From the NCBI RefSeq assembly GCF_018141525.1, contig NZ_CP064655.1, positions 2,946,501-3,010,500 on the forward strand: DNA of 64,000 nucleotides, in the 5' to 3' direction. Below are positions 8,415 through 16,887 of this stretch, in pieces. The notes beneath the pieces are model-generated. The model made no database searches, had not been told where the DNA came from, and saw nothing but the letters and a program-made list of their open reading frames with translations. The position numbers and the translations under genes were made by a program. This stretch comes from Miltoncostaea marina. GTDB lineage: Bacteria > Actinomycetota > Thermoleophilia > Miltoncostaeales > Miltoncostaeaceae. The first letter of the stretch is position 1; each line of letters opens with the position of its first letter.

Positions 8415-8924
8415 CTACTGCAGGCTGACCACGTAGGCGACGACGTTGTCGAGGTCCTCGCCCTGCGCCAGGCCCGGCGGCATGGCGCCGCGGCCGTTCT
8501 CCACGGTCTGGCGGACGACGTCGGGGGTGAGGCCCTTGCCGGCGAGCTGCGGGCCGATGCCGCCGGCGTCCTGGCCGTTGTTCATGTGGCAGCTCGTGCA
8601 GGTCGAGGCGAAGAACTGCTGGCCGGCGGCCGCGTCGCCGCCGGTGGCCTCCTCGCCGCCGCCGCCCCCGGCGGGCGCCTCGGCGCCCCCGCCGGCGTCC
8701 TGGCCGCCGTCGGTCTCGACACCCGCCCCCGCGCCGCCGGGCGCCGGGGCGCCGGGCGCGGTCACGGTCTCGCCGTTCGAGTCGGTCTGGAGGGCGCTGT
8801 TGACGACGGTCGGGGCGCCATCCGGCGTCCGGGCCTCCTCATCGCTGCTCTCGACGCAGCCGGCCAGGAGGCCGGCGGCGGCCACGAGGACCACCATCGG
8901 AAGGACAATCCAGCGCCTGCGCAC
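8415..8924 (-). CDS. Lipoprotein cytochrome c, class I
   Basis: 169 aa from the GTG at 8924, preceded by GGGGGTGAGTGG. Lipoprotein signal with lipobox LLAGC (Cys 23), then a disordered Gly/Ala/Pro/Glu linker to about residue 95, then one c-type haem domain: CTSCH (Cys 109, Cys 112, His 113) and the methionine ligand in GAMPPG (Met 148). It is expected on the outer face of the membrane as an electron carrier. A promoter is readable upstream. Confidence 0.93.
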   Translation of the reverse strand: MRRRWIVLPMVVLVAAAGLLAGCVESSDEEARTPDGAPTVVNSALQTDSNGETVTAPGAPAPGGAGAGVETDGGQDAGGGAEAPAGGGGGEEATGGDAAAGQQFFASTCTSCHMNNGQDAGGIGPQLAGKGLTPDVVRQTVENGRGAMPPGLAQGEDLDNVVAYVVSLQ

Positions 8925-8957
8925 CCACTCACCCCCGGTTCGTCGGATCGGCCCCGG

Positions 8958-8985
8958 ATCATATGCGCCGGAGCGTCAGAAACAA
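8958..8985 (-). promoter_or_regulatory. Promoter of the cytochrome c gene
   Basis: On the minus strand TTGTTT (8985-8980) is followed after 16 bases by TATGAT (8963-8958). This would start transcription near 8950, about 26 bases before the GTG at 8924. The match to the vegetative consensus is good for this GC-rich background. Confidence 0.6.
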
Positions 8986-9053
8986 CGCGACGGATGTCAC
9001 CCGGGCGCGCCGCGACGGGCGCTGGCGCGACATCGCGGTAGCCTTCCGGAACC

Positions 9054-9566
9054 GTGATCCGGACCCTCCAGGGCGAGGCGCCCGACATCGCCGCCGGCGC
9101 GTGGGTGCACGACGCCGCGGAGGTGATCGGGCGCGTGCGGCTCGGCGCGGGGGCCTCCGTCTGGCCGCGCGCGGTCGTCCGCGGTGACACGGAGCGCATC
9201 GTCGTGGGCGCCGGCTCGAACGTGCAGGACGGCGCGGTGCTGCACGCCGACCCCGGGTTCCCCTGCCTGATCGGCGAGCGGGTCACCGTGGGGCACCTCG
9301 CCTGCGTCCACGGCTGCGTGATCGAGGACGAGGTGCTCCTGGGTATGGGTGCGATCGTGATGAACGGCGCGGTGGTGGGCGGCGGCTCGATCGTGGGCGC
9401 GGGCGCGGTGGTGACCGAGGGTGCGCGCATCCCGCCGGGCTCGATGGTGCTGGGCGTGCCCGGCCGGGTCGTGCGCGCGACGAGCGCGGAGGAGCGGGAG
9501 GGCCTGCGGGCGTCCGCCGCCCGCTACGTCGCGCTGATCGGACGGCACCGTGGCGATCTGGAGTGA
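9054..9566 (+). CDS. Gamma-class carbonic anhydrase family protein
   Basis: 170 aa from a GTG. The sequence is a left-handed beta-helix of hexapeptide repeats (for example VIGRVRLGAGASVWPRAVV). The three zinc-binding histidines of the family are in place: His 64 in VLHAD, and His 81 and His 86 in VGHLACVHG. Length matches the bacterial YrdA/CaiE/PaaY group, which may be carbonic anhydrases or related thioesterase-like proteins. The 3' end overlaps the start of the SpoIIE gene by 17 bases. Confidence 0.92.
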   Translation: MIRTLQGEAPDIAAGAWVHDAAEVIGRVRLGAGASVWPRAVVRGDTERIVVGAGSNVQDGAVLHADPGFPCLIGERVTVGHLACVHGCVIEDEVLLGMGAIVMNGAVVGGGSIVGAGAVVTEGARIPPGSMVLGVPGRVVRATSAEEREGLRASAARYVALIGRHRGDLE

Positions 9567-11781
9567 CCCCACGGCCCGCGCCCGGGCGGACCGGGTGCCG
9601 GCCGTCGCCGCGCGCGTCGCGGCCGTCGCCGCCGCGGACCTCGGCGCGGCGCTCTGCGAGATCGCGGCGCTGGTGCACGAGGTGCTCCCGGCCGACGTCG
9701 TGGCCGTGCGCGTCGTCGACGAGACGGAGGCCGCCGACCACCGCACCGGGCACCACTTCGGCCCCGCGCCGGCGGCGCAGGCGCTGGAGCCGCTGCTGCG
9801 CGGCGACGGCCCCGACCCGATCGCGATCGGCGACGCGGCGCGCGCGGCGGGCGCGCCCGTCACCTGGCCGCGGGTGGCCGCCGAGGCGGAGCACGTGGCG
9901 CGCCTCGCGGAGCTGGCGGGCGGCGACGGGCGCCTCGGCGCCCTGCACCGCGCCCTGTTCGACGCGGCCGGCGTGGCGGTGCCGCTGACCCTGCCCGGCG
10001 AGCCGCCCGTCGGCTCGACGACCCTCATCGCCCTGAGCGGCGAGGCGGCGCTGCCGCCGGACGCCATCGCGGCGCTCACCGCGCTGACGCCGCAGATCGC
10101 GCTCGTCGCGCGCAACCACCAGCTCGCCGTGCGCAGCCGGCGCACGCGTCGCACGCTCGAGGGGGTGATCGCGTCGATCCCGGTCGGCGTGATCGTCAGC
10201 GACGTGCGCGGGCGCCTGTCGCTCGCCAACCGGGCCGCCGACGAGCTGGTGGGCATCGAGCTCGGCGCCCACGTGGGGCGGCCGATCACCGCGGTGGTCG
10301 ATGAGCAGGTCAAGTGGCGGTTCACCAACCCCGAGGAGTACGCCGCGCGCTTCCTCGCCATCCACGCCGACCCCGAGGCCGAGGTGACCGGCAGCGTCGA
10401 CACCGTCGCCGGCCGCGTGGTGGAGCACAGCTCGGCCCCGGTGCGCGACGAGGACGGCGGCCTGCTCGGGCGGGTGGACATCCTCCACGACGTCACCGCC
10501 ACCCGCCACGCCCTCGACGACGCGCGCCGGCTGGCGGAGGAGCGCGCCATGCTGCTCGACCGCGAGGAGCGGCGGGCGCAGGAGGAGGCCGACCTCGCCC
10601 GGGCCGCCCAGGCGCTCGCCTCGGCGATGAGCCCGGCCGAGATCCACGAGCGCCTGCTCGACGAGGCCCACCACTTCGTCGCCGGCTGCGAGAAGGGCGC
10701 CGTGCTGACCGTCGACCGGCGCGGGCTGGTGCTGCCGGCCGCCACGCGCAACTTCGGCGAGGCCACCGTCGAGCAGCTCACCTTCCGCCTGGGCTCGGGC
10801 ACGGTGGGGCGGATGCTCGAGAGCGGCCGGCCGCTCATCTGCAACGACACGGCCGTCGACGACCGGATCTCCACCCGCATCACCGGCCCGGAGGGCATCC
10901 GCTCGTTCATGCTGGTGCCCCTGATGCACGGCGGGCGGGTGCTCGGCCTGGTGAGCGTCAACTGCCTCCAGCCGCGGGAGTTCGGCGAGCGCGAGGTGCG
11001 CATCCTCACCGAGCTCGCGCGCCACGCCGCCGGGGCGCTCGCCAACGCCCTCGAGTTCGAGCGCGAGCGGCACATCGCCGAGACGCTGCAGCAGGCGCTC
11101 ATCGCCGACCGGCTGCCCGACGTCCCCGGCCTGGAGCTCGCCGCCCGCTACCAGGCGGCGGCCGGGTCGCTGGTGGGGGGCGACTTCTACAGCGCCTGGA
11201 CGCTGCCCGACGACCGCCTGGCGGTGCTGGTGGGCGACGTGTCCGGCAAGGGCGTCGACGCCGCCGGCGTCACGGCCATGGCGCGCTACATGGCGGAGGC
11301 GCTCAGCCAGCACCGCCCCGAGCCGGCCGACGTGGTGGGCGAGCTCAACGACCTCATGTGCCCGCGGCTCGCCGACGGCGCGCTGGTCACGCTCGTGCTG
11401 ACCGTCGTGGACACCGCGCGCGGCGAGCTGCGCTGGTGCTGCGCCGGGCACCCGCCGCCGCTGCTCGTGGGCGCGGGCGGGACGATGCGCGCGCTGGAGG
11501 ACCCCTGCCCGCCCTGCGGGGTGTTCCCGGGCGAGCGGTACCGGCAGTCGACCGAGCCGTTCGGCCCCGGCGACGCGCTGGTGCTCTACACCGACGGCCT
11601 CATCGAGGCGCGCCGGCGCCTGCGCGAGTTCGGCGAGGACGGGCTGCGGCGGGCGCTCGCCGACGCCGCGGGCCTGGACCCGCGGGGGGTCGTGGGAGCC
11701 CTGCACGCGGCGGCCTGTGACTGGCGGGGCGGGCGCCTGACCGACGACGTGGCGATCGCGGTGGTGCGCCGCACCGCGTAG
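9550..11781 (+). CDS. GAF-PAS-GAF-SpoIIE family serine phosphatase
   Basis: 743 aa from the GTG at 9550, inside the end of the preceding gene. Order: an N-terminal GAF-like sensor (about 30-180), a PAS domain (about 200-310: LEGVIASIPVGVIVSDVRGRLSLANRAADEL), a second GAF (about 345-510) and a C-terminal PP2C/SpoIIE phosphatase (about 530-740) with GGDFY near 542, GDVSGKGVDAA and LVLYTDGLIEAR. These enzymes dephosphorylate STAS antagonists to release sigma factors in response to signals sensed by GAF/PAS. No membrane segment is visible. The hairpin at 11861 follows it. Confidence 0.93.
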   Translation: MAIWSDPTARARADRVPAVAARVAAVAAADLGAALCEIAALVHEVLPADVVAVRVVDETEAADHRTGHHFGPAPAAQALEPLLRGDGPDPIAIGDAARAAGAPVTWPRVAAEAEHVARLAELAGGDGRLGALHRALFDAAGVAVPLTLPGEPPVGSTTLIALSGEAALPPDAIAALTALTPQIALVARNHQLAVRSRRTRRTLEGVIASIPVGVIVSDVRGRLSLANRAADELVGIELGAHVGRPITAVVDEQVKWRFTNPEEYAARFLAIHADPEAEVTGSVDTVAGRVVEHSSAPVRDEDGGLLGRVDILHDVTATRHALDDARRLAEERAMLLDREERRAQEEADLARAAQALASAMSPAEIHERLLDEAHHFVAGCEKGAVLTVDRRGLVLPAATRNFGEATVEQLTFRLGSGTVGRMLESGRPLICNDTAVDDRISTRITGPEGIRSFMLVPLMHGGRVLGLVSVNCLQPREFGEREVRILTELARHAAGALANALEFERERHIAETLQQALIADRLPDVPGLELAARYQAAAGSLVGGDFYSAWTLPDDRLAVLVGDVSGKGVDAAGVTAMARYMAEALSQHRPEPADVVGELNDLMCPRLADGALVTLVLTVVDTARGELRWCCAGHPPPLLVGAGGTMRALEDPCPPCGVFPGERYRQSTEPFGPGDALVLYTDGLIEARRRLREFGEDGLRRALADAAGLDPRGVVGALHAAACDWRGGRLTDDVAIAVVRRTA

Positions 11782-11860
11782 CCGGCCGCCGACGAGCACG
11801 TCGAAGAAGTCGGCCACGCGTCCGCCGGCTGCAAACCGTCGCGCTCCGGCGTCCGCGTCA

Positions 11861-11885
11861 ACGCCGATGCAACCAGCATCGGCGT
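11861..11885. terminator. Perfect hairpin between convergent genes
   Basis: A 10-bp stem, ACGCCGATGC with GCATCGGCGT, closes on the loop AACCA. It lies 80 bases after the SpoIIE gene stop and 70 bases before the end of the converging gene, so it could terminate either strand. No T-run follows. Confidence 0.55.
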
Positions 11886-11954
11886 CGGCCGCGGCCATCC
11901 GGATCGCTCGGTCTTCGCTCGGCGGGTCACGTGCCCTTCGTTCTTCGACGTGCC

Positions 11955-12614
11955 CTACAGGTGCTCGGCGAGCGCCTCCACGAGGAAGCGGGTGTGCGCC
12001 TGGAGCGTGGCCGCCTGGCCGATCCGGTTGACGGTCTCGGGGCCGGCCACGGCGTCGGGCCCGCCGCGGTCGATCTCGATCTGCTTCGCCCGCCGGTCCA
12101 TCGCGAAGATCGTGTCGGCGAGCTGCGTCTGGCGCTCGTTCATCCACGCCAGCACGTCGTCGGCGATCGGCGGCCGCCCCTCGCGCGCCTCGTCGAGCAG
12201 CCCGAGGAAGACCCGGGTCCAGGCGGCGATGCGCACCCGGCGCTCGAGCATCGGCTCGATGCCCGGGTCGCCCGCGGCGACCTCGCCGAACTGCAGGCCC
12301 ACCTCGAACGCGTGGGCCTCCCCCACCCGTCCCATCTGGGCGTCGACGTCCGCCTCGCGCCGGGCGAGCCGCGCCGGCAGCTCGCGCGCCAGGCGCTCCA
12401 GCGCCGGCGCCGCCGCGGGGGCGGCGTTGGCGGCGAGCGCCTCGGCCACGAGAGCCAGGTGGGCGCGCACCGCCGGGTCGCCCGCGGGCGCGAGGTCGTC
12501 CGACCCCGCGGCCTCGCGGGCGAGCAGCTCGGGCAGCCGGCCCGGCCGCGCCTGCATCCACGACAGCAGCCCGCGCGCCGTGGGGTGCGGGGCGCGGGCG
12601 GCCGGCCCGGCCAT
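11955..12614 (-). CDS. Conserved helical protein coupled to ETF-QO, unknown function
   Basis: 219 aa. The ATG overlaps the stop of the ETF-quinone oxidoreductase by one base (TGATG), so it is made from the same message. It is largely helical and charged, with no signal peptide or membrane segment: LLSWMQARPGRLPELLARE near the start, ARREADVDAQMGRVGEAHAFEVGL in the middle, VFLGLLDEAREGRPPIADDVLAWMNERQ later. No motif identifies an enzyme. Position suggests a role tied to ETF-QO function or assembly, which is inference only. Confidence 0.78.
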   Translation of the reverse strand: MAGPAARAPHPTARGLLSWMQARPGRLPELLAREAAGSDDLAPAGDPAVRAHLALVAEALAANAAPAAAPALERLARELPARLARREADVDAQMGRVGEAHAFEVGLQFGEVAAGDPGIEPMLERRVRIAAWTRVFLGLLDEAREGRPPIADDVLAWMNERQTQLADTIFAMDRRAKQIEIDRGGPDAVAGPETVNRIGQAATLQAHTRFLVEALAEHL

Positions 12615-14317
12615 CAGGTGATCGTGTACTCGGGCCCGCTGCCGCCCTCGGGCGGCGTCAGGCGGCCGCCCTTGGCGGTGATGGCGCCGCACTGGACGCA
12701 GTTGGACGGGTTGACGTGCACCGTCACCCGCCCGTCGCCGGCGCCGCGCGACTCCTCGTCGATCTCGTAGACCTTCGCCGGGCACATGTGCACCCAGGCG
12801 GTCGCGAGCTCGGCCGGCACGTCGCGCTGGATGCGGATGTGGTTGGGCTGGTCGTCGCGGGTGGCGTTGCCGCTGGCGAAGACGCTCGACAGCTTGTCGA
12901 ACAGGTACTCGCCGTCGGGCGCCGGGTAGCTCTTGTCGCGGTCGCCGATGAAGATCGGCTCGCGCACGTCGGGCTTGAACCGCACCGGCTTGCGCGGCGC
13001 GTGGCCGAACGAGCCCGTGGCCATGCCGTGCATCATCCCGCCGTAGACGAAGCCCTTCTGGAAGGCCGGCCGGATGTTGCGGACCTTCCAGAGGTCCTTC
13101 CAGATGGCGGAGTCGCGGACGGCCTTCGTGTAGCCCCACAGGCCCGTGGCGGTGGTGGCCTTGCCGGCCTTGAGCGCCTGGTAGATCTGCTCGCCCGCCA
13201 GGCGGCCGGAGTGGATCGCGTTGTGGACGCCCTTCAGGGCCATCATGTCCACGAAGCCCGCGCTGTCGCCGACCATCACGGCGCCCGGCACGTGGAAGCG
13301 GCTCGGCAGGCCGTAGAGGCCGCCGCCCGGGATGGTCTTGGCGCCCCAGGCCAGCCGCTTGCCGCCGGCGAGGATGTCGCGGACCATCGGGTGGGTCTTG
13401 AACTGCTGCAGGACGTCGTGCACCGACAGGGTGGCGTCGGCGTAGTCGAGGCCGACCACGTAGCCGATCGAGACCATGTCGTCGCCCATCGGGTAGATCC
13501 ACGAGCCGCCGTACTCGCGGTACTTCGTGCCCAGGCGCAGCGGCCAGCCGAGCGTGTGGATGACCTTCGTGAGCGGCTTCGGGACCTGCCAGACCTCCTT
13601 GACCCCGAGCTCCCAGATCTGGGTCGACTGGCGGTCCAGGTCGAAGTGGCGGCGCAGCACCCCGGTCAGGTGGCCGGGCGTGCCCTCGGCCAGCACGGTG
13701 ACCCGCGCGTGGACCTCGGCGCCGGGCTCGAAGGCGGAGAGCTCCTCGCCCTCCTTGCCCCGCCCCTTGTCGCCGGTGACGACGCCCATCACGCGGCCCT
13801 GGTCGAGGATGAGCTTCTGGCAGTCCGTCTCGGGCAGCATGAAGGCGCCGAGCTCCTCGGCCTGCTCGCTCATCCAGCGCGCGAGCTGCGACACGGAGAC
13901 GACCCAGTTGCCGTGGTTCTTCATCTGCGGCGGGGTCGGGATGCGGATCTTCGACTTCGGCCGCATGAAGTAGACCGACTCGCCGGTGACCTCGCCGTAG
14001 TGCGGGATGGAGGCCGCGTCGACGTCCGGGAACAGGTCGCGGATCGGACCGGGGCGCATGACCGCGCCCGACAGCAGGTGGGAGCCGGCCGTCTTGCCCT
14101 TCTCGGCCACCGCCACCGGCACCTCGCCGAGCTGCTCGGCGAGCTCGGGGTCCTCGCCGATGAGCTGACCCAGGCGCACGGCGGTCGCGAGGCCGCCCGG
14201 CCCCGCCCCGACGATCAGTACGCCGACGTCGATGCGCTCGTCCTCGGCCGCGGCGGGCGGGACGATGTAGTCGGACGGCTGGAAGGGCGGCGGGTAGTCG
14301 GCCGGGAGGACGCTCAT
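12614..14317 (-). CDS. Electron-transfer flavoprotein-ubiquinone oxidoreductase-like protein
   Basis: 567 aa from the ATG at 14317. FAD motif VGVLIVGAGPGGLATAV near residue 30, the ETF-QO hallmarks GSHLLSGAVM and GDSAGFVDMMALKGVHNAI, and a C-terminal ferredoxin-like part (AWVHMCPAKVYEI, then NPSNCVQCGAITAKGG, then TPPEGG). Family members carry four cysteines for a 4Fe-4S cluster (CP, then C-x2-C-x2-C). Here the last reads C-x2-C-x2-Ile, so one ligand is missing. The enzyme should pass electrons from ETF to the quinone pool at the membrane. No etfAB genes are in the window. Confidence 0.93.
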   Translation of the reverse strand: MSVLPADYPPPFQPSDYIVPPAAAEDERIDVGVLIVGAGPGGLATAVRLGQLIGEDPELAEQLGEVPVAVAEKGKTAGSHLLSGAVMRPGPIRDLFPDVDAASIPHYGEVTGESVYFMRPKSKIRIPTPPQMKNHGNWVVSVSQLARWMSEQAEELGAFMLPETDCQKLILDQGRVMGVVTGDKGRGKEGEELSAFEPGAEVHARVTVLAEGTPGHLTGVLRRHFDLDRQSTQIWELGVKEVWQVPKPLTKVIHTLGWPLRLGTKYREYGGSWIYPMGDDMVSIGYVVGLDYADATLSVHDVLQQFKTHPMVRDILAGGKRLAWGAKTIPGGGLYGLPSRFHVPGAVMVGDSAGFVDMMALKGVHNAIHSGRLAGEQIYQALKAGKATTATGLWGYTKAVRDSAIWKDLWKVRNIRPAFQKGFVYGGMMHGMATGSFGHAPRKPVRFKPDVREPIFIGDRDKSYPAPDGEYLFDKLSSVFASGNATRDDQPNHIRIQRDVPAELATAWVHMCPAKVYEIDEESRGAGDGRVTVHVNPSNCVQCGAITAKGGRLTPPEGGSGPEYTIT

Positions 14318-14380
14318 TCGGCAGGCTCGCTGGGCTCGGGTACGGGGATCTCCGGTGATCCTACCCGGCGCGGTGTCGGA

Positions 14381-14409
14381 TGGACGGCCCCCGTTGCGGG
14401 GGCCGTCCA
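14381..14409 (-). terminator. GC-rich hairpin terminator
   Basis: A perfect 12-bp stem, TGGACGGCCCCC with GGGGGCCGTCCA, closes on a five-base loop (14393-14397). It lies just after the stop of the secreted 192-aa gene on the minus strand and before the ETF-QO start. There is no real T-tract. Confidence 0.65.
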
Positions 14410-14417
14410 CCCCCGGC

Positions 14418-14996
14418 TCAGGCCGCCGCTGCCCCGGGCGCGGGCGCCGGCGCCGGCGCGTCCTGCGCGGGCGCCGCCGCGGCCGCCGCGAGCTCGCCGC
14501 AGCGCTTCGTCGGGCCGCGGTCGATGACCAGCTTCGCGGCGGGCAGCGCGTCGGCCGTCGTGCCCCGGGGGGCGCGGAAGGTCACGATCACGCGGTCGCC
14601 GGCGTCGAGCGCGTCCCAGGTGCCGGCCCGGGGGGCGCGCTTGGGCGTCGCGCCCGTCGCCCCGTGGCGCGCCTTGCCGACCAGCCGCACGCGGGTCGTG
14701 TCGGCGAGGCCGGCGCTCAGCGCGCGCTCGCCGTCGAGGGCCCGCCGCATGTGGCGGTTGCCGCCCAGCACGGCCAGGTCGACGCCGCCGGCCGTCGCGT
14801 CGCGGACGACGCAGGCCTGGAGCAGGTGGGCGACCGGCCGCGGTGCCTTCGCCTTGGCCTTGGCCTTGGCCTTGGCCGTCGCGGGCGCCGTGGCCGTGGC
14901 CGGCGCGGCGGGGGACGGGGCGTCGCCCGGCGCGGCCAGCGCGGCCGGGGCCACGATGAGGGCGAGCGACGTGCTCACGATCAGGGTCTTGCGCAT
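14418..14996 (-). CDS. Secreted protein with AK repeats, unknown function
   Basis: 192 aa. A signal peptide, MRKTLIVSTSLALIVAPAALA, is followed by an Ala/Pro/Thr linker with an (AK)5 run encoded by repeated GGCCTTGGCC-like hexamers. A compact domain of about 100 residues follows (HLLQACVVRDATAGGVDLAVLGGN, RVIVTFRAPRGTTADALPAAKLVIDRG, KRCGEL), with two cysteines that could pair. The end is an Ala/Pro tail. The domain may be a small beta-fold; I do not recognise a family. It has hairpins on both sides and appears to be a single-gene unit. Confidence 0.8.
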   Translation of the reverse strand: MRKTLIVSTSLALIVAPAALAAPGDAPSPAAPATATAPATAKAKAKAKAKAPRPVAHLLQACVVRDATAGGVDLAVLGGNRHMRRALDGERALSAGLADTTRVRLVGKARHGATGATPKRAPRAGTWDALDAGDRVIVTFRAPRGTTADALPAAKLVIDRGPTKRCGELAAAAAAPAQDAPAPAPAPGAAAA

Positions 14997-15119
14997 CGGC
15001 GGGATCCTCGGTGCGGGGGAACGGGCGCCGGGAGTATCGGCACCGCCGTCGCGATCCGGGAGGCCCCTCACGGATTCCTCACACGCCCCGAACGTCGCCA
15101 TGACGCGGGCGGGCGGCGC

Positions 15120-15148
15120 GGGACGGCGCCCCGCCGGGGCGCCGTCCC
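15120..15148 (-). terminator. GC-rich hairpin terminator of the pnt operon
   Basis: Thirteen bases, GGGACGGCGCCCC, pair perfectly with GGGGCGCCGTCCC around the loop GCC. It begins ten bases after the pntB stop on the minus strand. It lacks a T-run, like other hairpins here. Confidence 0.7.
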
Positions 15149-15157
15149 GCCACGGGG

Positions 15158-16564
15158 CTACAGCGAGATGGCGTCCCGCTGGCCGGCGACCTCGTTGGTC
15201 AGCTCCGTGACCACGGACTTGGCGTCGCCGAACACCATGGAGGTCTTCTCGTTGAAGAACAGCTCGTTCTCGATGCCGGCGAAGCCCGCGCGCATGGAGC
15301 GCTTGACCACGAAGATGGTCTGGGCCTGGTCGACGTTGAGGATCGGCATGCCGTAGATCGGGCTCGACGTGTCGTGACGGGCCGCCGGGTTGACGACGTC
15401 GTTGGCGCCGAGCACCAGGACCACGTCGGTCTGGGCGAAGTCCGAGTTGATCTCGTCCATGTCGAGCAGCTGGTCGTAGGGCACGTTGGCCTCGGCCAGC
15501 AGCACGTTCATGTGGCCGGGCATGCGCCCCGCGACCGGGTGGATCGCGAACTTCACGTCCACCCCTTGCTTCTCGAGCGCGTCGGCCAGCTCGCGCACCT
15601 TGTGCTGCGCCTGGGCCACCGCCATGCCGTAGCCGGGCACGATCACGACCGAGCCGGCGATCTTCATGAGGTCGGCCGCCTCGTCGACCATCGCGGTGCG
15701 GTACGTGCCCTGCTCGGCCCCGTCGCCGCCGGCGGTGGCGTCGGTCGCCCCGAACGCCCCGAACAGCACGTTCGTGAACGAGCGGTTCATGGCGCGGCAC
15801 ATGATGATCGACAGGATCAGGCCCGACGCGCCGTCGAGGGCGCCGGCCACGATGAGCAGCTTCGAGTCGAGCACGAAGCCCAGGGCCGCCGCCGACAGGC
15901 CGGCGTAGGAGTTGAGGAGGGCGATGACGGTCGGCATGTCGGCGCCGCCGATCGGGATGATCAGGAAGATCCCGAAGGCCAGGCCGAGGCCGACGACGAC
16001 CGGGATCGTCCAGTTCACGTCCGGGTCGGCCATCGTGTAGATCACGAGCGCCAGCGCCGCGCCGAGCACGGCGAAGTTCACCGCGTTCTGGCCGGGGTAG
16101 ACGATCGGCCGCTGCGGCAGCCACTCCTGCAGCTTGCCCGCCGCCATCAGCGAGCCGGTGAAGACCAGCATCCCGAGCGTGATCTCGATGCCGATCACCA
16201 GCAGGTCGAACTTCGAGTAGTGGCTGCGCTCGAGGTAGAAGTGCGCCACGCCGATGAGGCCGGCGGCGAGACCGCCGAACGCGTGCGAGAGCGCGATCCG
16301 CTGCGGCATGGCGGTCATCGGCACGAGCAGGCCGAGCGGCACGCCGATGGCCGACCCGATCAGCAGGGCGACGGCGATGAGCAGGTAGCCCTCGCCGTCG
16401 ATGTCCGGCCAGAAGAGGGTCGCGACGATCGCGATGCCGAAGCCGATCTCGCCGGCGAGCACGCCGCGGCGGGCCGTCGAGGCCTGGGACATCCACTTCA
16501 GCGAGAAGGCGAAGCCCAGGGCGGCGACGAGGTACGCGAGCTGGATCCAGTTCATGCGGTCCAT
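15158..16564 (-). CDS. pntB: NAD(P) transhydrogenase subunit beta
   Basis: 468 aa, usual length. The N-terminal half has about eight or nine membrane spans. The C-terminal NADP-binding domain III starts near residue 290 and shows the family GYGMAVAQAQHKV motif, HPVAGRMPGHMNVLLAEA and VLVLGANDVVNPAA. With the two alpha subunits it couples proton entry to hydride transfer from NADH to NADP+ in the cytoplasmic membrane. The start overlaps the pntA2 stop (TGATG). Confidence 0.97.
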   Translation of the reverse strand: MDRMNWIQLAYLVAALGFAFSLKWMSQASTARRGVLAGEIGFGIAIVATLFWPDIDGEGYLLIAVALLIGSAIGVPLGLLVPMTAMPQRIALSHAFGGLAAGLIGVAHFYLERSHYSKFDLLVIGIEITLGMLVFTGSLMAAGKLQEWLPQRPIVYPGQNAVNFAVLGAALALVIYTMADPDVNWTIPVVVGLGLAFGIFLIIPIGGADMPTVIALLNSYAGLSAAALGFVLDSKLLIVAGALDGASGLILSIIMCRAMNRSFTNVLFGAFGATDATAGGDGAEQGTYRTAMVDEAADLMKIAGSVVIVPGYGMAVAQAQHKVRELADALEKQGVDVKFAIHPVAGRMPGHMNVLLAEANVPYDQLLDMDEINSDFAQTDVVLVLGANDVVNPAARHDTSSPIYGMPILNVDQAQTIFVVKRSMRAGFAGIENELFFNEKTSMVFGDAKSVVTELTNEVAGQRDAISL

Positions 16565-16887
16565 CAGGCGGCTCCGTCCTCGGTCGCGACCGGCTTGCGC
16601 TCACGCGGCTTGAACATCTTGAGCATGCGGTCCGTGATGATGAACCCGCCGACCACGTTGATCGACGACGCGACCACGGCGATGAAGCCGAGCACCTGCG
16701 CGTACGTCGAGTGCCCCTGGCCCAGGATCACGATCGAGATCACCAGGGCGATCGCGGACAGCGCGTTGGTGAGCGCCATCAGCGGCGTGTGGAGCAGCTT
16801 CGGGATGCGGCGGATCACCTCGAAGCCCACGAACGCCGCGAGCGAGAAGATGAAGAGGTTGGTGATGATGATGTCGGTGCTGCTCAC
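16564..16887 (-). CDS. pntAB: NAD(P) transhydrogenase subunit alpha part 2 (membrane)
   Basis: 107 aa, three or four hydrophobic helices (IIITNLFIFSLAAFVGFEVI; LMALTNALSAIALVISIVIL; VLGFIAVVASSINVVGGFII). It is the separate membrane part of the split alpha subunit seen in Rhodospirillum-type transhydrogenases. Overlaps of a few bases with both neighbours show an ordered three-gene operon pntAA-pntAB-pntB. Confidence 0.96.
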   Translation of the reverse strand: MSSTDIIITNLFIFSLAAFVGFEVIRRIPKLLHTPLMALTNALSAIALVISIVILGQGHSTYAQVLGFIAVVASSINVVGGFIITDRMLKMFKPRERKPVATEDGAA

